Shown: piece after piece, positions 19,542-29,048 of the stretch | Numbering within the stretch: the stretch's first letter is position 1 | How the letters are laid out: the number at the start of each line of letters is the position of its first letter | Assembly: GCA_038234715.1 (NCBI GenBank) | Contig: JBBQTD010000007.1 | Span: 1 to 64,000 of the forward strand | Length of the DNA stretch: 64,000 nucleotides | Source: SZAS-103 sp038234715 | GTDB taxonomy: Bacteria > Pseudomonadota > Gammaproteobacteria > Xanthomonadales > Xanthomonadaceae | Direction: 5' to 3' | Position numbers and translations under genes: made by a program | The notes under the pieces: generated by a model | The model's database searches: none | The model's input: only the letters and a program-made list of their open reading frames with translations | What the model was told of the DNA's origin: nothing

Positions 19542-19780
19542 AAGTTGGTCTCCAGGATGGCAGGTTCGCGTCGCGAGAACGGTCATGGACACGATTGTGT
19601 CCTGATTGCGGCTGAAATTCGCGGGTACCTACGAAGCTACTAGGAATAGGTCTCGTCCGGAGTCTTGCCCAGCAGACCCCTTCTTTACCCGAGCAATCAA
19701 TCTTGACTTGAGTAAAAGCACCAATTCCGATTAGTCTGTCCGACCCGGCGCAAGGTGCGCTGTCTGGGACGGAGACTGGC

Positions 19781-21004
19781 ATGCGCAATTTTGGATCGTT
19801 GAAAATTGCCGTGCTGGTGATGGCCATCGGCACAATCTACACGCCCGCAATTCTCGCGCAGGATCCCGGCGACTACGGTGTCATAGCCGGCGGCGGCAAG
19901 GGGCACCAGAAAAAAGCCCCCCTCTTCCCGAAAGCGACGCGAACCGACCCGTCAATCGGGGTATCGTCTACGGACATGGATGAGGCGATCAGCAAGTTGC
20001 TGGCAGCCGTCAACTCCAACAAGAGTAACGACGAAGCCATCGAGATGGGCCAAAAAATCATTGGTAGCCATGATGCCAATCGCTACGACCGCGCGATTGC
20101 CGAACAAGCGATCGGATACGCCTACCTCAACAAGGGCGATCAAGCGAAGGGCGTCGAGCACATGCAGAAGTCGCTTGCCGAGGACGTGCTGCCGAACAAC
20201 GAGTACTACCCCTTGATGCTGCAGGTTGCCAAGACACAGATCGCTGCGGGTCAATCTGATGCAGGCCTGGCGACGTTGGACCGGGTGGTTACCGAAACAA
20301 AGGAGGACAAGCCCGAATACAGCGCCATCCGGGGACGCGTTTACTATTCGAAGAAAGACTATTCGAACGCCGCGCTGACTCTTCAGAAAGCACTTGACAG
20401 CTCTGCATCACCTGACCCGGCGGTCCGACAGATGTTGTTGGCGAGCTATTTCGAACTCAAGCAGCCTGAACGCGCTGAGAAGATCGGCGAAGATATCGTC
20501 CACGCGCATCCAAACGACAAAGCCGCAATCATGAATCTGGCGGCGATCTACCAGCAGGCTGACCAACCCGGCAAGACGGTGGCGCTCCTCAGCGATGCGC
20601 GCAACCGCGGCTTGCTCACGGATGCCGGGGATTATCGCAAGCTTTATGTCCTCTATTCGAATATTAAGGGACACGAGAACGATAGCGCCGCAATCATCAA
20701 CGAGGGTCTACAGAAGGGAATCCTGCAACCCAACGAGGAGGTCTACACCGTCCTGGCGGAAGACTTCTATTTCACCAACCAGATTCCGCAGGCGCTGGAC
20801 GCTTATCGCAAGGCCGATGCAGTAGCGACAGACGGAGAAGCCGCACTGAACATGGCCAAGATCTATAACAACCAGGGCAAGGCAGCGGAGGCGAAGGTTG
20901 CCGCCGAGCGAGCCCTGCAGAAAGGAATCAAGCATCCCGCCGAAGCGCATGGCATCATCGATCGTACCGGGGCCGCAGCCAGCCCAGCGGGCAAGAAAAA
21001 GTGA
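19781..21004 (+). CDS. exported tetratricopeptide-repeat protein
   Basis: 407 residues. A signal peptide (MRNFGSLKIAVLVMAIGTIY, cleavage near ILAQ-D) points to the periplasm. The rest is all-helical with TPR-like repeats from about residue 68 to 380, such as AIAEQAIGYAYLNKGDQAKG, VRQMLLASYFELKQPERAEK and GEAALNMAKIYNNQGKAAEA. It lies directly upstream of the TonB-ExbB-ExbD genes on the same strand, with a 133-base gap. TPR proteins are protein-binding scaffolds, so a link with the TonB complex is plausible, but this is inference from position. It follows gyrB after a 239-base gap. Confidence 0.8.
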   Translation: MRNFGSLKIAVLVMAIGTIYTPAILAQDPGDYGVIAGGGKGHQKKAPLFPKATRTDPSIGVSSTDMDEAISKLLAAVNSNKSNDEAIEMGQKIIGSHDANRYDRAIAEQAIGYAYLNKGDQAKGVEHMQKSLAEDVLPNNEYYPLMLQVAKTQIAAGQSDAGLATLDRVVTETKEDKPEYSAIRGRVYYSKKDYSNAALTLQKALDSSASPDPAVRQMLLASYFELKQPERAEKIGEDIVHAHPNDKAAIMNLAAIYQQADQPGKTVALLSDARNRGLLTDAGDYRKLYVLYSNIKGHENDSAAIINEGLQKGILQPNEEVYTVLAEDFYFTNQIPQALDAYRKADAVATDGEAALNMAKIYNNQGKAAEAKVAAERALQKGIKHPAEAHGIIDRTGAAASPAGKKK

Positions 21005-21137
21005 TGAAGTCCGCAGTACGGCGCTTGCTGTTTGACCAGCTACGCGTTTGCTATAAGCTAATAGATTCCCGCGTCTGCAAGTGCGCTGACGCGGCCACGA
21101 TCGAGACCATCAGACTTCATCGAAGCCGCCAAAGCGC

Positions 21138-21800
21138 ATGACGCAACCTTCCTATCACTCCCGCTACGAAGACCTACCCGACCCGCTCAACTGGGGGCGC
21201 ATTTGCGGTATAGCGTTCGCGGTGGCGGTACAGGCGACGGTCGTCATGATGTTGCTGGTTCCCCCTTCGTCGCTGAACACCGACAAGGAACAGGAAGAGG
21301 CGCCCAAGGCGCAGATCATCGAACCCCCGCCGCCGCCGCCGCCGCCTCCTCCTCCTCCGCCGGAACAGATCAGGACCCCACCACCAAGGGCGGTACCGCC
21401 GCCGCCGCGCGTGAACACGCCGCCGCCGCCGCCGACCCCGCCCGTCATCATGGACACGACCAGTCCGATGTCCCCGCCGGCCCCGCCGCCGACGCCGCCG
21501 GCCCCGCCGGTTCAAGCGCAGGATATTGGCGCCAGCGTCGATATCTCGTTCATGAAGAACAATCCGCCGATTTATCCTCCTGCAGAGAATGCTGCCGGGG
21601 TCACCGGCCTCGTAATTCTGTTGGTGACAGTGAACGCTGCAGGCGAGCCCGTGGATGTGAAGGTGGAAAAAAGCAGCCGCAATCGCAACCTGGATAGGGC
21701 CGCTATGGATGCCGCCAGGCAATGGCGCTTCAATCCCGGCGTGCGAAATGGTTCCAAGGTGGGGGACGTCGTGCGCGTTCCCGTCGAATTCAAACTGTAA
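21138..21800 (+). CDS. tonB: energy transducer TonB
   Basis: 220 residues. A single inner-membrane helix (about residues 17-38), then an extreme proline-rich stretch that includes a run of 13 consecutive prolines near residues 63-75 and many PP pairs to residue 128. This spans the periplasm. The TonB C-terminal domain starts near residue 142 (YPPAENAAGVTGLVILLVTV) and ends DAARQWRFNPG with VRVPVEFKL. With ExbB and ExbD it would carry proton-motive energy to outer-membrane receptors. It lies 22 bases before exbB. I found no convincing Fur box upstream. Confidence 0.93.
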   Translation: MTQPSYHSRYEDLPDPLNWGRICGIAFAVAVQATVVMMLLVPPSSLNTDKEQEEAPKAQIIEPPPPPPPPPPPPPEQIRTPPPRAVPPPPRVNTPPPPPTPPVIMDTTSPMSPPAPPPTPPAPPVQAQDIGASVDISFMKNNPPIYPPAENAAGVTGLVILLVTVNAAGEPVDVKVEKSSRNRNLDRAAMDAARQWRFNPGVRNGSKVGDVVRVPVEFKL

Positions 21801-21822
21801 CTACTCAATGAAGGGCTAGGCC

Positions 21823-22602
21823 ATGCTGCAGGATCCCAGCAATACCGTAACGGCCGCTGCGGCCACACCCACCGCTACTTCCAATGCGGAAGCATTCAAC
21901 CAGATGGGCTTCGCCCACATGTGGCAGGGCTTCATCTCGGGCGACAACTGGGTGGGGCTGGTAGTGTTCATCACGCTGTTCGTGTTTTCGTTCGGATCGT
22001 TGTATTTCATGGTCGTGAATGCATTCCGTAACGCGCGATTGAAGACACGCACCGACAAGGTTGTCCGGACGTTCTGGGATACTCCGAACGCTCAGGACGC
22101 GATCCAGTTCATGGAGCAGCAGCCGAAAAGCGAGCCGTTCTCGAAAATCGCGCTCGACTGCGCCGAAGCCGCGGCGCATCACCAGCGCAACGAGGGTGGT
22201 CGCCTTACCGGCGCGTTGAACCGGTCGGAGTTCATTGATCGTGCGCTGCGTCAAGCCGTGAGTCGTGAAAGCGAAAACCTCGAAAAGGGCCTGACCGTGC
22301 TTGCAACCGTTGGGTCGACTGCGCCGTTCGTTGGCCTGCTCGGTACCGTCTGGGGCATCTACCACGCGCTGACAGGTATCGCCACGTCGGGCAAATCGTC
22401 GATCGAAGCCGTCGCTGGTCCGGTCGGCGAGGCGCTGATCATGACGGCGCTGGGTCTGTTCGTTGCGATCCCGGCGGTGCTTGCATACAACTTCTTCGTT
22501 CGAGCGAATCGCGTGACGAACACGAAGTTCGACGCTTTTGCCCACGATCTGCACGACTTCTTTGCAACCGGTTCGCGCGTCGGCGATTCCCCGGCCCGCT
22601 GA
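21823..22602 (+). CDS. exbB: MotA/TolQ/ExbB proton channel family protein ExbB
   Basis: 259 residues with three membrane helices: about 46-66 (GLVVFITLFVFSFGSLYFMV), 155-180 (the segment LTVLATVGSTAPFVGLLGTV is the family signature) and 200-222 (EALIMTALGLFVAIPAVLAY). It forms the pentameric channel that uses the proton gradient to drive TonB. Co-directional with tonB upstream (22 bases) and exbD downstream (31 bases). Confidence 0.95.
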   Translation: MLQDPSNTVTAAAATPTATSNAEAFNQMGFAHMWQGFISGDNWVGLVVFITLFVFSFGSLYFMVVNAFRNARLKTRTDKVVRTFWDTPNAQDAIQFMEQQPKSEPFSKIALDCAEAAAHHQRNEGGRLTGALNRSEFIDRALRQAVSRESENLEKGLTVLATVGSTAPFVGLLGTVWGIYHALTGIATSGKSSIEAVAGPVGEALIMTALGLFVAIPAVLAYNFFVRANRVTNTKFDAFAHDLHDFFATGSRVGDSPAR

Positions 22603-22633
22603 CCGAACGCAAATAACGTAACGGAGCCGAGCG

Positions 22634-23056
22634 ATGGCCTTCAGCAGCAACGATAGCGGCGGCCCGATGGCCTCGATCAACGTCACACCCCTCGTGGACG
22701 TGATGCTGGTGCTGCTGATCATTTTCATGATCACGACGCCGCTCATGCAGCACAAGATCGAGGTCAAGCTTCCGAATGCCGTGCTGAAGAAGAAGCCCGA
22801 GCCGCCAACGCATCCGCCGATTACCCTGACGGTGAAGGCCGATGGAAGTGTTTACTGGAACGATGACCCGGTCGACCAGTCACTGCTGGACAGCCGCCTG
22901 GCGACCACGGCGCAACTGGTTCCACAACCGGAGCTGGACGTACGCGCCGACAAGGCGACGCGCTATGGGACGATCTGGCAGGTCGTCCGCACGGCCAAGG
23001 ACAATGGCATGCAGAAGGTGGGGTTCATTTCCGCCCCGCATGGCCAAGGCCAATAG
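22634..23056 (+). CDS. exbD: biopolymer transporter ExbD (first copy)
   Basis: 140 residues. The short cytoplasmic N-terminus MAFSSNDSGGPMASINVTPL leads into the single helix VDVMLVLLIIFMITTPL with the essential aspartate, followed by a periplasmic domain. It partners ExbB. This copy differs from the other two after the helix (EVKLPNAVLKKKPEPPTHPP) and in its C-terminus. It is followed 85 bases later by a second exbD. Confidence 0.94.
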   Translation: MAFSSNDSGGPMASINVTPLVDVMLVLLIIFMITTPLMQHKIEVKLPNAVLKKKPEPPTHPPITLTVKADGSVYWNDDPVDQSLLDSRLATTAQLVPQPELDVRADKATRYGTIWQVVRTAKDNGMQKVGFISAPHGQGQ

Positions 23057-23141
23057 TAGATAGCGTGTTTGAGTAAAGGGTGGGAAGCAGCAAGGCAAGC
23101 GACATCGAATCTGGCAACATCAAGTATCCAGGAACCATGCC

Positions 23142-23564
23142 ATGGCATTCAGCAGCGGCAATAGCGGTGGACCGATGGTGGACATGAACGTCACTCCCCT
23201 CGTGGATGTGATGCTCGTGTTGCTGATCATCTTCATGGTAACGATGCCGCCAATGACCTATCCGATCGGGGTCGATCTGCCGGTTCCTTCGACCAAGCCG
23301 CCACCGCCGTCGACTGCGCAGCCGATCGACCTGAAGATCGATGCCGGTGGCGGGATCTCATGGAAAGGCAGTCCGTTACCGATCAACCAGTTGCGCGATG
23401 CCATGCAGGCTGAGGCTGGGCTGTATACCGATCCATTGCAGCAACCGGTGATCCAGATCGACACCGACAAGGATGCGCAATACGACGTCTTGGCCAAGGT
23501 ACTTGCAGCGGCCAAGAATGCAGGATTGGTCAAGATCGGTTTCGTCGACAACGGCCAACGCTGA
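23142..23564 (+). CDS. biopolymer transporter ExbD (second copy)
   Basis: 140 residues, the same length as its neighbours. N-terminus MAFSSGNSGGPMVDMNVTPL, then the conserved VDVMLVLLIIFMVTMPPMTY helix with its aspartate. The periplasmic part has GGGISWKGSPLPINQLRDAM and DTDKDAQYDVLAKVLAAAKN. It corresponds to exbD2 of Xanthomonas, which in X. campestris is dispensable for iron uptake but needed for other TonB-linked functions. A strong terminator follows at 23587-23615, so the main operon probably ends here. Confidence 0.93.
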   Translation: MAFSSGNSGGPMVDMNVTPLVDVMLVLLIIFMVTMPPMTYPIGVDLPVPSTKPPPPSTAQPIDLKIDAGGGISWKGSPLPINQLRDAMQAEAGLYTDPLQQPVIQIDTDKDAQYDVLAKVLAAAKNAGLVKIGFVDNGQR

Positions 23565-23586
23565 CCTCGGCGAAGCCATTTCGAAC

Positions 23587-23615
23587 AACGCCGCCTTCGG
23601 GCGGCGTTTTCGTTT
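23587..23615 (+). terminator. rho-independent terminator after the second exbD
   Basis: A perfect 9-bp stem AACGCCGCC / GGCGGCGTT closed by a UUCG tetraloop is followed by a T-rich tail (TTTCGTTT). It lies 22 bases after the second exbD and separates it from the third copy. Confidence 0.92.
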
Positions 23616-23684
23616 CTGCCGAAAGGCTTCACAGCGGCTGCGGCCAGCGCTATGGTGGGGGTGTCCAGATCGGAGGGTAATGTC

Positions 23685-24107
23685 ATGGCCTTCAGCAGCG
23701 ACAACACAGTTCGACCGATGGTGGAAATGAACATCACACCCCTGGTGGATGTGATGCTCGTCCTCCTGATCATTTTCATGGTGACGATGCCGCTGCGGAC
23801 CTATCCGATCGGCATTGATCTTCCGCAACGTGGCCCCATTCAGCTACCTCGACCGCCCGCCACGCCGATCAGGTTGAAGATCGATAGTTCTGGTGGAATT
23901 GCCTGGAACGGCACCTCACTTCCACTGAGCGCCCTGTCCGACACGATGGAAGTCGAGGCCGAACGGTACACGGATCCCCTCTTGCAGCCGGTGATCGAGA
24001 TCGATACCGACAAGGATGCTCAGTACGACACCTTGGCGAGGGTGCTCGCGATTGCCAGGAACGCAGACATGGTGAGGATCGGCTTCGTCGACAGCGGACA
24101 ACGCTAG
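23685..24107 (+). CDS. biopolymer transporter ExbD (third copy)
   Basis: 140 residues beginning at the ATG at 23685, which has a GGAGG-type site eight bases upstream. MAFSSDNTVRPMVEMNITPL and VDVMLVLLIIFMVTMPLRTY are nearly identical to the second copy, and SSGGIAWNGTSLPLSALSDT and TDKDAQYDTLARVLAIARNA follow closely. It looks like a recent tandem duplicate of the second exbD. Because it lies beyond a strong terminator, it is either read from its own promoter in the 23616-23670 gap or by read-through. It converges on pdxJ with a four-base gap. Confidence 0.92.
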   Translation: MAFSSDNTVRPMVEMNITPLVDVMLVLLIIFMVTMPLRTYPIGIDLPQRGPIQLPRPPATPIRLKIDSSGGIAWNGTSLPLSALSDTMEVEAERYTDPLLQPVIEIDTDKDAQYDTLARVLAIARNADMVRIGFVDSGQR

Positions 24108-24111
24108 TTGC

Positions 24112-24876
24112 TCAGGCCTCGGCGCCGGCGATGATCCGGAGATATGCCTGCACGGTCTGGTGCAACCCCGCGTAAAGCGCCTCGTCGATCAGCGCATGGC
24201 CGATGGATACCTCGCCAATCCCGGGTGCGGCGCGAAGCAATGGACCAAGATTCGCCTGATCGAGGTCGTGGCCTGCGTTAACGCCTAGACCTGCAGCCCG
24301 CGCACGCCGCGCGGCATCGGCGCAGGCTGTCAATTGTCCCGAGGCGTTTTCGACGGCATGGGCTTGGGCATAGGGCCCCGTATAGAGCTCAATCCGCGCC
24401 GCCCCCATGGCGGCTACGCGTTCCAGATCCGGTGCGTCGCAGTCCATGAACAGGGAAACGCGACAACCCAAGGCAGCGAACTTGCGGACCAGAGGCGCAA
24501 GTCGTTCGCCATCCCGCGCGACATTGAAACCATGATCGGACGTCAGCTGACCATCGTCGTCCGGCACGAGGGTCACCTGATCAGGTCGGGCATGCTCAGC
24601 CAGCACAAGCAACCCAGGGTAGTCTCCCCGCGGTGGGGCGAACGGATTGCCTTCGATATTGAACTCCACGCGCCCTCGGCATAGTCCGGCCAACTGCAGT
24701 ACATCGTCCGGGCGAATATGCCGCTGATCGGGTCTCGGATGCACTGTGATGCCACCACAGCCGGCGGACATTACCGTCTTGGCGGCTTTCTGCAAGTCGG
24801 GTCTATCGCCCCCACGTGCGTTGCGCAGGATCGCGATCTTGTTGAGATTGACACTGAGCAAAGTGGTTGGCTGCAT
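24112..24876 (-). CDS. pdxJ: pyridoxine 5'-phosphate synthase PdxJ
   Basis: 254 residues. PdxJ condenses 1-deoxyxylulose 5-phosphate with 3-amino-2-oxopropyl phosphate in the last ring-forming step of vitamin B6 synthesis. The TIM-barrel motifs are clear: LSVNLNKIAILRNARGG, GITVHPRPDQRHI, VEFNIEGNP, VTLVPDDDGQLTSDHGF, ELYTGPYAQA and LGVNAGHDLDQANL. I chose ATG 24876 (MQPTTLLSVNLNKIA), since the upstream 20 codons are unrelated to the family. It ends four bases from the third exbD. The position next to exbD is conserved in Xanthomonadales. Confidence 0.96.
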   Translation of the reverse strand: MQPTTLLSVNLNKIAILRNARGGDRPDLQKAAKTVMSAGCGGITVHPRPDQRHIRPDDVLQLAGLCRGRVEFNIEGNPFAPPRGDYPGLLVLAEHARPDQVTLVPDDDGQLTSDHGFNVARDGERLAPLVRKFAALGCRVSLFMDCDAPDLERVAAMGAARIELYTGPYAQAHAVENASGQLTACADAARRARAAGLGVNAGHDLDQANLGPLLRAAPGIGEVSIGHALIDEALYAGLHQTVQAYLRIIAGAEA

Positions 24877-25341
24877 GCCACTAGCGTAAGGGTCGCGCGC
24901 GCGCTGCGATAGGCCACCCTCGAGCTTTCCCCACAAGATTCCTCTGGCGCCTGGTTATCCCTTCGTTCAGATGAACAAAAGCACATCAAGCGGGCGCAGT
25001 CAGGACCTGCCGCAGTTCAGGCAGTCGCCGAATGCCATGGCATTTTCGTGCCGAGGCATCACACGCGTTTCGAATGAGAAAGTTTTTAGCTTCTGGTGAA
25101 GTTGAAGCCGTTTCACGGCAGTACAAAGCAGATTCCGCAAGAAGAACCTAGCTCTACATCTTGCTGCAAGAACCGATATCCCTTCAGAAAATCATTCTGG
25201 GTGCCAGGAGGGCTGATTGCAGCATCGTCCAGAGAGATTTGAGGCATACGCCGCGGCTGGCCCGACGATGCACTTTTTGCGCCAGCGCAGACCGTGACAT
25301 GCCGCCTACAACCCCGTGCCTGTCCCGATCATACTGTCGGG
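24877..25341. other. 465-base divergent intergenic region, no gene recognised
   Basis: The region separates pdxJ (leftward) from the GGDEF protein gene (rightward) and must hold both promoters. It is less GC-rich than its surroundings between about 24940 and 25200. I see no repeat, RNA gene or confident promoter in it. Confidence 0.6.
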
Positions 25342-28212
25342 ATGGCAAACACGATCCAGGCAACCGTGCGCTGGCTGGCCCTGCTTGTGTGTGGGTGGTC
25401 AGTGCTGGTGTCCGTCTGGGCATTCGACGGCGAGCCTTTGCTGCAGCGATTCACACCTGTTGACTTCAAGGCCACACCCTACCTGTTCGGCGTGGCCGAC
25501 GACAGCGACGGTCGTGTCTATGTGGGCAATGGCGACGGTCTATTGCGCATGCAGGGGCGCGAATGGCAGACGATTCCCTTGCCGGGAGGGACAGCAGCCT
25601 CGGCTTTGGCGCGAGGACGAGACTCGCGAGTCTATCTGGCAGGATATGACAGCTTCGGCGTCATCGAGACTGCGCCGGACGGCCATGCCATCTACACCGA
25701 TTTGCGCGACGCGTTCAACCTCAAGGGTCAGGAGCGCGCGCTGGGATCGGTCTCTCAGGTCCTGCCAGTTTCCAACGGCGTCTATTTCGTGTCGCAACAC
25801 CGGCTTTTCCTGTATCGCTTCGACGGCCATCGCGAACAATGGCCGCTCGATGGGGTTGATGTGGGTTTCAGCGTCTTCAGGGACCGGCTGTATACGCAAC
25901 GCAAGGAATCGGGGTTGTTGCGTTTCGACAATGGGCGCTTGTCCCCGCTCATCGGCGGCGGGCTGATGAGCGGTCACATCGGTGCGGAGCTGATCGACCA
26001 AGGCGACAGCGCGCTGGTGGCCTCGGTTGGCGGATTCTTCCGGCTGCGCGAGGATCGTATTGCTGCACTGAACGTGCCGCCCATGCCCGCTACGGCGGGA
26101 ATATTCAGCAGCCTGCATGCACTGCCGGATCACAGCTTCGTGGTCGGGACAACCACCGGCCAATTGTTGCGTTACGACGCGGAAGCCCACTTGCTGGAGC
26201 GGCACACGCTTGCACACAACAGCATCGGCGCAATGGACTATGACGCGGATGGTGGCCTTTGGGCTACCACCGAGGACGAAATGGTACGCCTGCAGTTGCC
26301 GTCGCCTTGGACCCGGATTGACGTTGCCGACATGGGGGGCGTTGTCTCCGATTGCGAATGGCATCGTGGGGCGCTTTGGCTCGCAATAGGCTCAAGAGGA
26401 CTGGCGCGCATCAGCGAGGGACCCGACGGACGCCATGTGGATTGGATCGAGGCAGAGAACAAGCGTCAGGTGCTTGGATTGACGAGCACCCAGAGCGGTC
26501 TGCTGGTTGCATACGACAGCGGTCTGGACGTGATCACCGACGACGATCGAACGCTGCCGCTGGTGCATCACGACCAGCCACTTTACACAGTCGTGCGCTC
26601 GCGCTTCGATCTGGATCTGGCATACGCGACCGGTGACGAGGGCGTGTACGTACTGCGTCTCCGCAACGACGAATGGTCGGTTGCCTCCCTGCTGCCGGCT
26701 CCGGAACTGGCAAGCCAGTTTGTTGTCGAGACGGCCGCGGGCGTGGTGTGGATCAACAATGCACGCGGCCTGCCCGAACGCTGGACGATCGACGCCGCGA
26801 CCGGGCACCTGCGCAAGCGCGAGCGATTCAAACTCAACGCGCCAGGACGCAATGCAGACGCCGATCAGGGCGCGCACATGGTCGCGGTGCTGCTTGGGCA
26901 GGTCTACCTGACGGTTGGAAGCGATGCCTACCGTTTCGATGGCCACGCGTTCGTTGCATACACCGGCCCACCGTTTTCGTTCATGCAGAGCCCGAATGCC
27001 TTCAATGCGATCGAGACACCGGTCGGTGCGTTCGCGTATACCGGTAGCCGACTGTACCGGCAAAGCAAGAATGGTAGCTGGGCGCGTGAGGACTTCGGCA
27101 CCCTGCCCGCAGCTTCACAAAGCGTATTGCGCTATGGGAGTGACGGCGTGCTGCGGCTCAGCGCGTGGCGCGCGCTACTGCAATACAGGCCAGATGCAGC
27201 CGCAGTGCCGCCAACGCGGCCGCTTGCCGTTCGACTGACAGCCATCGCTCGAATCGACAATGACGGCAAGATTGAACGGCTCCCGATTGATCGGCGGGAT
27301 TCCGACGAATTTCGGCAGGATCAAGCTCTTAACCTGCGCTTCAGCGTGTTCACGGCGGAGCCAGGCGTGGAATACCGCTACCGCGCGCCGGGTCTGGCGG
27401 ACACGTTTACGGAATGGCGCGAACAGCCGACATTGGGATTCAGCGGACTCGATCGGCCCGGTGACTACGTCATCGAGATCGAGGCCCGAACGCCGAGCGG
27501 CCGCGCGGTGCAACCGCTGCGCTATGCGTTCTCTATCAGCCCGCGCTGGTATCAGATCACTCTGGTGCGGCTGTTCGCGGTCTTGCTTGTGCTGATCGCC
27601 CTGTGGTTGTTGATCCGCTGGCGCGAGCGACGCCAGGCGCAGACTTTCGTCGAGCGTCAACAAAATCTCGAAGCAAAGATTGCCGAACGCACGGTTGAAC
27701 TCGAAGTGGCGAACCGCAAGCTCGAGGAACTGGCGACCGAGGACAGTCTGACCGGGGTGGACAACCGCCGCGCGCTCGAGTCGGGTCTCCAGCGCGAATG
27801 GCAGCGATGCCTCGATCAGCGCATGCCGATTGCAATACTGATGATCGACGTCGACCGTTTCAAGCAGTACAACGACCAGCATGGTCACGTGGCTGGAGAC
27901 GTCGTACTCAAGGGTGTTGCGGGTCGACTCACCATCGGGCTGGAACCGCAGCGCGAGCTGTTGGCGCGCTATGGTGGTGAGGAGTTTTGCCTGTTGTTAC
28001 CAGGTGTTCTCCTGGATGCAGCACAGCGACGCGCTGAAGCTTTGCGCCGATCATTCGATGTCGCTGGTTCTCCGGTGACAGTCAGCATCGGCGTGGCAGC
28101 CCGCGTACCTCGCGAAGACGATAGTCCAGAGGCGCTCCTGCGCGAGGCCGACCAGATGCTGTATGAGGCGAAGCGCCGCGGACGTAATCGCGTCGAAGTG
28201 GCAGGCAACTGA
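25342..28212 (+). CDS. beta-propeller sensor diguanylate cyclase
   Basis: 956 residues. A signal or anchor helix (residues 8-27) is followed by a large periplasmic region with beta-propeller repeats (for example SDGRVYVGNGDGLLRMQGRE), then a Y_Y_Y-like domain (about 655-735, ending RPGDYVIEIEARTPSGRA). A membrane helix at about 745-765, a coiled coil and a C-terminal GGDEF domain follow. The active site is GGEEF at residues 878-882, so it should make c-di-GMP from GTP. The inhibitory I-site RxxD is absent: PQRE occupies that place. I chose ATG 25342 (MANTIQATVRW); an upstream start at 25294 would add 16 residues before the signal helix. The periplasmic ligand is unknown. Confidence 0.88.
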   Translation: MANTIQATVRWLALLVCGWSVLVSVWAFDGEPLLQRFTPVDFKATPYLFGVADDSDGRVYVGNGDGLLRMQGREWQTIPLPGGTAASALARGRDSRVYLAGYDSFGVIETAPDGHAIYTDLRDAFNLKGQERALGSVSQVLPVSNGVYFVSQHRLFLYRFDGHREQWPLDGVDVGFSVFRDRLYTQRKESGLLRFDNGRLSPLIGGGLMSGHIGAELIDQGDSALVASVGGFFRLREDRIAALNVPPMPATAGIFSSLHALPDHSFVVGTTTGQLLRYDAEAHLLERHTLAHNSIGAMDYDADGGLWATTEDEMVRLQLPSPWTRIDVADMGGVVSDCEWHRGALWLAIGSRGLARISEGPDGRHVDWIEAENKRQVLGLTSTQSGLLVAYDSGLDVITDDDRTLPLVHHDQPLYTVVRSRFDLDLAYATGDEGVYVLRLRNDEWSVASLLPAPELASQFVVETAAGVVWINNARGLPERWTIDAATGHLRKRERFKLNAPGRNADADQGAHMVAVLLGQVYLTVGSDAYRFDGHAFVAYTGPPFSFMQSPNAFNAIETPVGAFAYTGSRLYRQSKNGSWAREDFGTLPAASQSVLRYGSDGVLRLSAWRALLQYRPDAAAVPPTRPLAVRLTAIARIDNDGKIERLPIDRRDSDEFRQDQALNLRFSVFTAEPGVEYRYRAPGLADTFTEWREQPTLGFSGLDRPGDYVIEIEARTPSGRAVQPLRYAFSISPRWYQITLVRLFAVLLVLIALWLLIRWRERRQAQTFVERQQNLEAKIAERTVELEVANRKLEELATEDSLTGVDNRRALESGLQREWQRCLDQRMPIAILMIDVDRFKQYNDQHGHVAGDVVLKGVAGRLTIGLEPQRELLARYGGEEFCLLLPGVLLDAAQRRAEALRRSFDVAGSPVTVSIGVAARVPREDDSPEALLREADQMLYEAKRRGRNRVEVAGN

Positions 28213-28292
28213 ATGGTCAACTCGCTCGACGACGACAAAGCATTTTTCTCCCGTCGACCAAACGTTGATTCGAGCAGGAGCCGGCAGAGCGT

Positions 28293-29003
28293 TCAGCGAA
28301 CCACGATGTAACCTTGCGGGTAGGCGAGAATATCGAGGCACGCGAGCGCGACAGTGTGCGCTGGGGCGGGTGAAAGTCTATGGAATCGCCATCGACCGGG
28401 CGCGCCCGCATCGGGTGGAAAGTCCACCACCACGGGAGATGCTGCGACTTCGTCGATCGCGAAGCGCCACGCAGCCAAGTGCCCGTAGATCCCGGTTCCG
28501 GTTGCTTTGCACGCGGCTTCTTTCGCCGTCCACAAACGAAGGAACGCACGCCGCTGGCATTCCGCATTAAGCCCCCGCAATGCCTCGGCCTCTTCGGACG
28601 CAAACCAGCGCTCGGTCAGCCGCGCGGCCGGCGGCGCGCGGTCCCAACGCTCGACGTCAACGCCGACGCGACCGCCTGAGGCGACCGCGAGCACGCTGCC
28701 GCCGCCGGTATCGCTGAGGTTGAAGTCTGGCGCGTCAGAATGCTGCAGGTATGGCCGCCCCTTAGCTTCGCGGCCGAAGAGCAACGCATGCGGCTCGACC
28801 GCCATGTAACGCGCGAGCAGTGTGCGCAGAATCACATCGGTACGCTGACGCCGCGTTGCAGCGGTTTGCTGCAACGGTTCGGGCCACCACCATACGTGCA
28901 CCGCACCGGGGGCGAGGCGCTGTTTCGCTGCAAGTTGGTCGAGTGCGATCGGCTGCCAATGCATGTGCAGGGTCGGTGCAGCATTTGTGACGAGTTCTGA
29001 CAT
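28293..29003 (-). CDS. 4'-phosphopantetheinyl transferase superfamily protein
   Basis: 236 residues of the Sfp type. The motifs RPYLQHSDAPDFNLSDTGG, GVDVERWD and FLRLWTAKEAACKATGTG supply the Mg2+ and CoA binding residues (D, E of GVDVE; E, K of WTAKEA). The family attaches the phosphopantetheine arm of CoA to carrier proteins. No polyketide or non-ribosomal synthetase is in this window, so the partner is unknown; it may serve a cluster elsewhere or primary metabolism. It is the last gene of a leftward run and is convergent with the GGDEF gene. Confidence 0.9.
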   Translation of the reverse strand: MSELVTNAAPTLHMHWQPIALDQLAAKQRLAPGAVHVWWWPEPLQQTAATRRQRTDVILRTLLARYMAVEPHALLFGREAKGRPYLQHSDAPDFNLSDTGGGSVLAVASGGRVGVDVERWDRAPPAARLTERWFASEEAEALRGLNAECQRRAFLRLWTAKEAACKATGTGIYGHLAAWRFAIDEVAASPVVVDFPPDAGAPGRWRFHRLSPAPAHTVALACLDILAYPQGYIVVR

Positions 29004-29048
29004 GAACAGAGCGGCACGCTGCCGCCCGGTTCATTGGCGAAGCATTGA

